Shown: positions 63,259 through 64,000 of the stretch, piece by piece | How the letters are laid out: each line of letters begins with the position of its first letter | Position numbering within the stretch: the first letter of the stretch is position 1 | From: Tardibacter sp963781025 | GTDB lineage: Bacteria > Pseudomonadota > Alphaproteobacteria > Sphingomonadales > Sphingomonadaceae | Length of the DNA stretch: 64,000 nt | Direction: 5' to 3' | Assembly (NCBI GenBank): GCA_963781025.1 | Contig: CAWADU010000003.1 | Span: 2,337,462 to 2,401,461, forward strand | Position numbers and translations under genes: made by a program | Notes under the pieces: generated by a model | What the model was told of the DNA's origin: nothing | Databases searched by the model: none | Seen by the model: the letters and a program-made list of their open reading frames with translations, nothing else

Positions 63259-63957
63259 CTAGGCGGTAAGCGCCGCCAGCCAGTCCGCCATCACTGCCGC
63301 GCCCTTGCCGCCAGCGGCCGGGCCTAGCCGGGCGGCATCGGCGCGGATCGTGGCGACATCGGTGCCGGCGCCCGCCAGATAGTGATCTGCGTGGACGAGC
63401 CAGCCCTCCAACCCCTCACCATCCATTTCGGGATGGCATTGCAGGGCGAGCACATTGGGCCCCCTAGCAAAAGCCTGGTGGGCATAGTGCGGGGTGGAGG
63501 CCAGAAGAACCGCGCCTTCCGGCAGATCGAAGGTGTCGCCATGCCAGTGCAGGATCGGCGTGTCACCGACCAGGCCTAGGGGCGAGGCGCGGCCCGCCTC
63601 GGTCAGCGTGATCGGGGCGAATCCGACTTCCAGGACCTCTCCGGGATAGACGCGGGCACCCATTGCAGCGGCAATCATCTGACTGCCGAGACAAGCGCCC
63701 AGAGTTGGCCTGTCGGCGGCGATACGCGCGAACAGGCGCTCCAGTTCAGGCACGATCCACGGATATTTTGTCGTCTCGTAAACACCCATCGGCCCGCCCA
63801 TGAGAATGAGCAGGTCGGGCGCGAGGAAATCGAGATCGTCAAAGCCATCTGAGCCCGCATCCGCATGGGCGATTGCATAGCCTGCGCGTTCGATCGGCGC
63901 GCGGAAGGCCGCCAGATCCTCATGAGGAACGTGGCGGATGACCAGCGCCGATTTCAT
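63259..63957 (-). CDS. Class I glutamine amidotransferase-like protein
   Basis: A 232-residue GATase domain protein of the GuaA-like stand-alone group. The nucleophile Cys is in TLGACLGSQMIAAAMGARVY at about residue 85, and the catalytic His-x-Glu is in ALQCHPEMDGEG near 175. LILMGGPMGVYETTKYPWI is the oxyanion-loop region. No synthetase domain is attached; the true amine acceptor is unknown, and some relatives are gamma-glutamyl-hydrolases. The TonB-like and zipper genes do not hint at a role. Confidence 0.85.
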   Translation of the reverse strand: MKSALVIRHVPHEDLAAFRAPIERAGYAIAHADAGSDGFDDLDFLAPDLLILMGGPMGVYETTKYPWIVPELERLFARIAADRPTLGACLGSQMIAAAMGARVYPGEVLEVGFAPITLTEAGRASPLGLVGDTPILHWHGDTFDLPEGAVLLASTPHYAHQAFARGPNVLALQCHPEMDGEGLEGWLVHADHYLAGAGTDVATIRADAARLGPAAGGKGAAVMADWLAALTA

Positions 63958-63968
63958 GGGTCCGTCCG

Positions 63969-64000
63969 TCAGTCCCCGGTCAGGATGCGGTCGACGAGCT
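63969..64000 (-). CDS. Partial CDS at window edge (C-terminus only)
   Basis: Ten codons, ELVDRILTGD, followed by a TGA at 63969-63971 read out of the window on the minus strand. The stop lies eleven bases before the amidotransferase start, so the gene would be the upstream partner in one operon. Nothing can be said about its function. Confidence 0.35.
   Translation of the reverse strand, partial: LVDRILTGD

Overview
The window looks like a chromosomal segment of a GC-rich alphaproteobacterium, most likely of the order Sphingomonadales. The evidence is gene content and order (rpsT-dnaA, mutM-ubiE-ubiB-coaBC-dut, ftsE-ftsX-DUF218-plsC, a TonB-type protein, DUF2141 and DUF6491 proteins) plus the strong GC3 bias. 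No species can be named from the sequence alone.

Layout. 1-3.9 kb: a valine/isobutyrate degradation operon (acyl-CoA dehydrogenase, 3-hydroxyisobutyryl-CoA hydrolase, enoyl-CoA hydratase, 3-hydroxyisobutyrate dehydrogenase). 4-16.8 kb: housekeeping genes including purU, a phosphofructokinase, a MATE exporter, a zinc-ribbon protein, the ftsEX division genes, a lysophosphatidate-type acyltransferase, tyrC-hisC, cysK and an Rrf2 regulator. 16.9-24.6 kb: an MFS symporter, an SDR, and a tightly packed minus-strand locus of two GT4 glycosyltransferases, a DUF2141 protein, a flippase-like membrane protein and a DUF2334 deacetylase-like protein. 24.8-28.2 kb: a TonB-like protein, an AhpD-like protein, DUF1203, and a VOC/AraC pair.

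28.354-48.803 kb is a roughly 20.4-kb island inserted in the 3' end of a tRNA-Arg(CCG) gene. It is bounded by 47/48-bp direct repeats of the tRNA 3' end. Its left edge carries the first part of a tyrosine integrase fused in frame to the C-terminal part of a DUF3363 (VirD2-like) relaxase. Next comes a floR-type phenicol exporter preceded by a 9-codon leader peptide and hairpin like the cmlA attenuator, then a truncated lysR. The rest is an anaerobic nitrate-respiration block. On the minus strand it has a Crp/Fnr regulator, narK, moaB, moaA, a B12-dependent class II ribonucleotide reductase, nnrS and a broken mobA. On the plus strand it has narGHJI, a PpiC-type isomerase and a group III truncated haemoglobin. 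An FNR-type box lies in the divergent promoter region. The cargo would let an otherwise aerobic host respire nitrate, make molybdenum cofactor, handle NO and make DNA precursors without oxygen.

48.8-64 kb returns to core genes: nth-dapB, a sirtuin, dnaA, rpsT, mutM, the ubiE-ubiB-coaBC-dut-moeB-DsrE run, a D-2-hydroxyacid dehydrogenase, two tandem glycine-zipper proteins and a glutamine amidotransferase.

Caution. At least seven genes, including essential-type ones such as ubiB, are broken by exactly one base, usually at a short run of identical bases. The tRNA-Arg T-loop also has one extra base. The simplest reading is residual indel error in the assembly, so these genes are annotated as full-length with a note rather than as confirmed pseudogenes.
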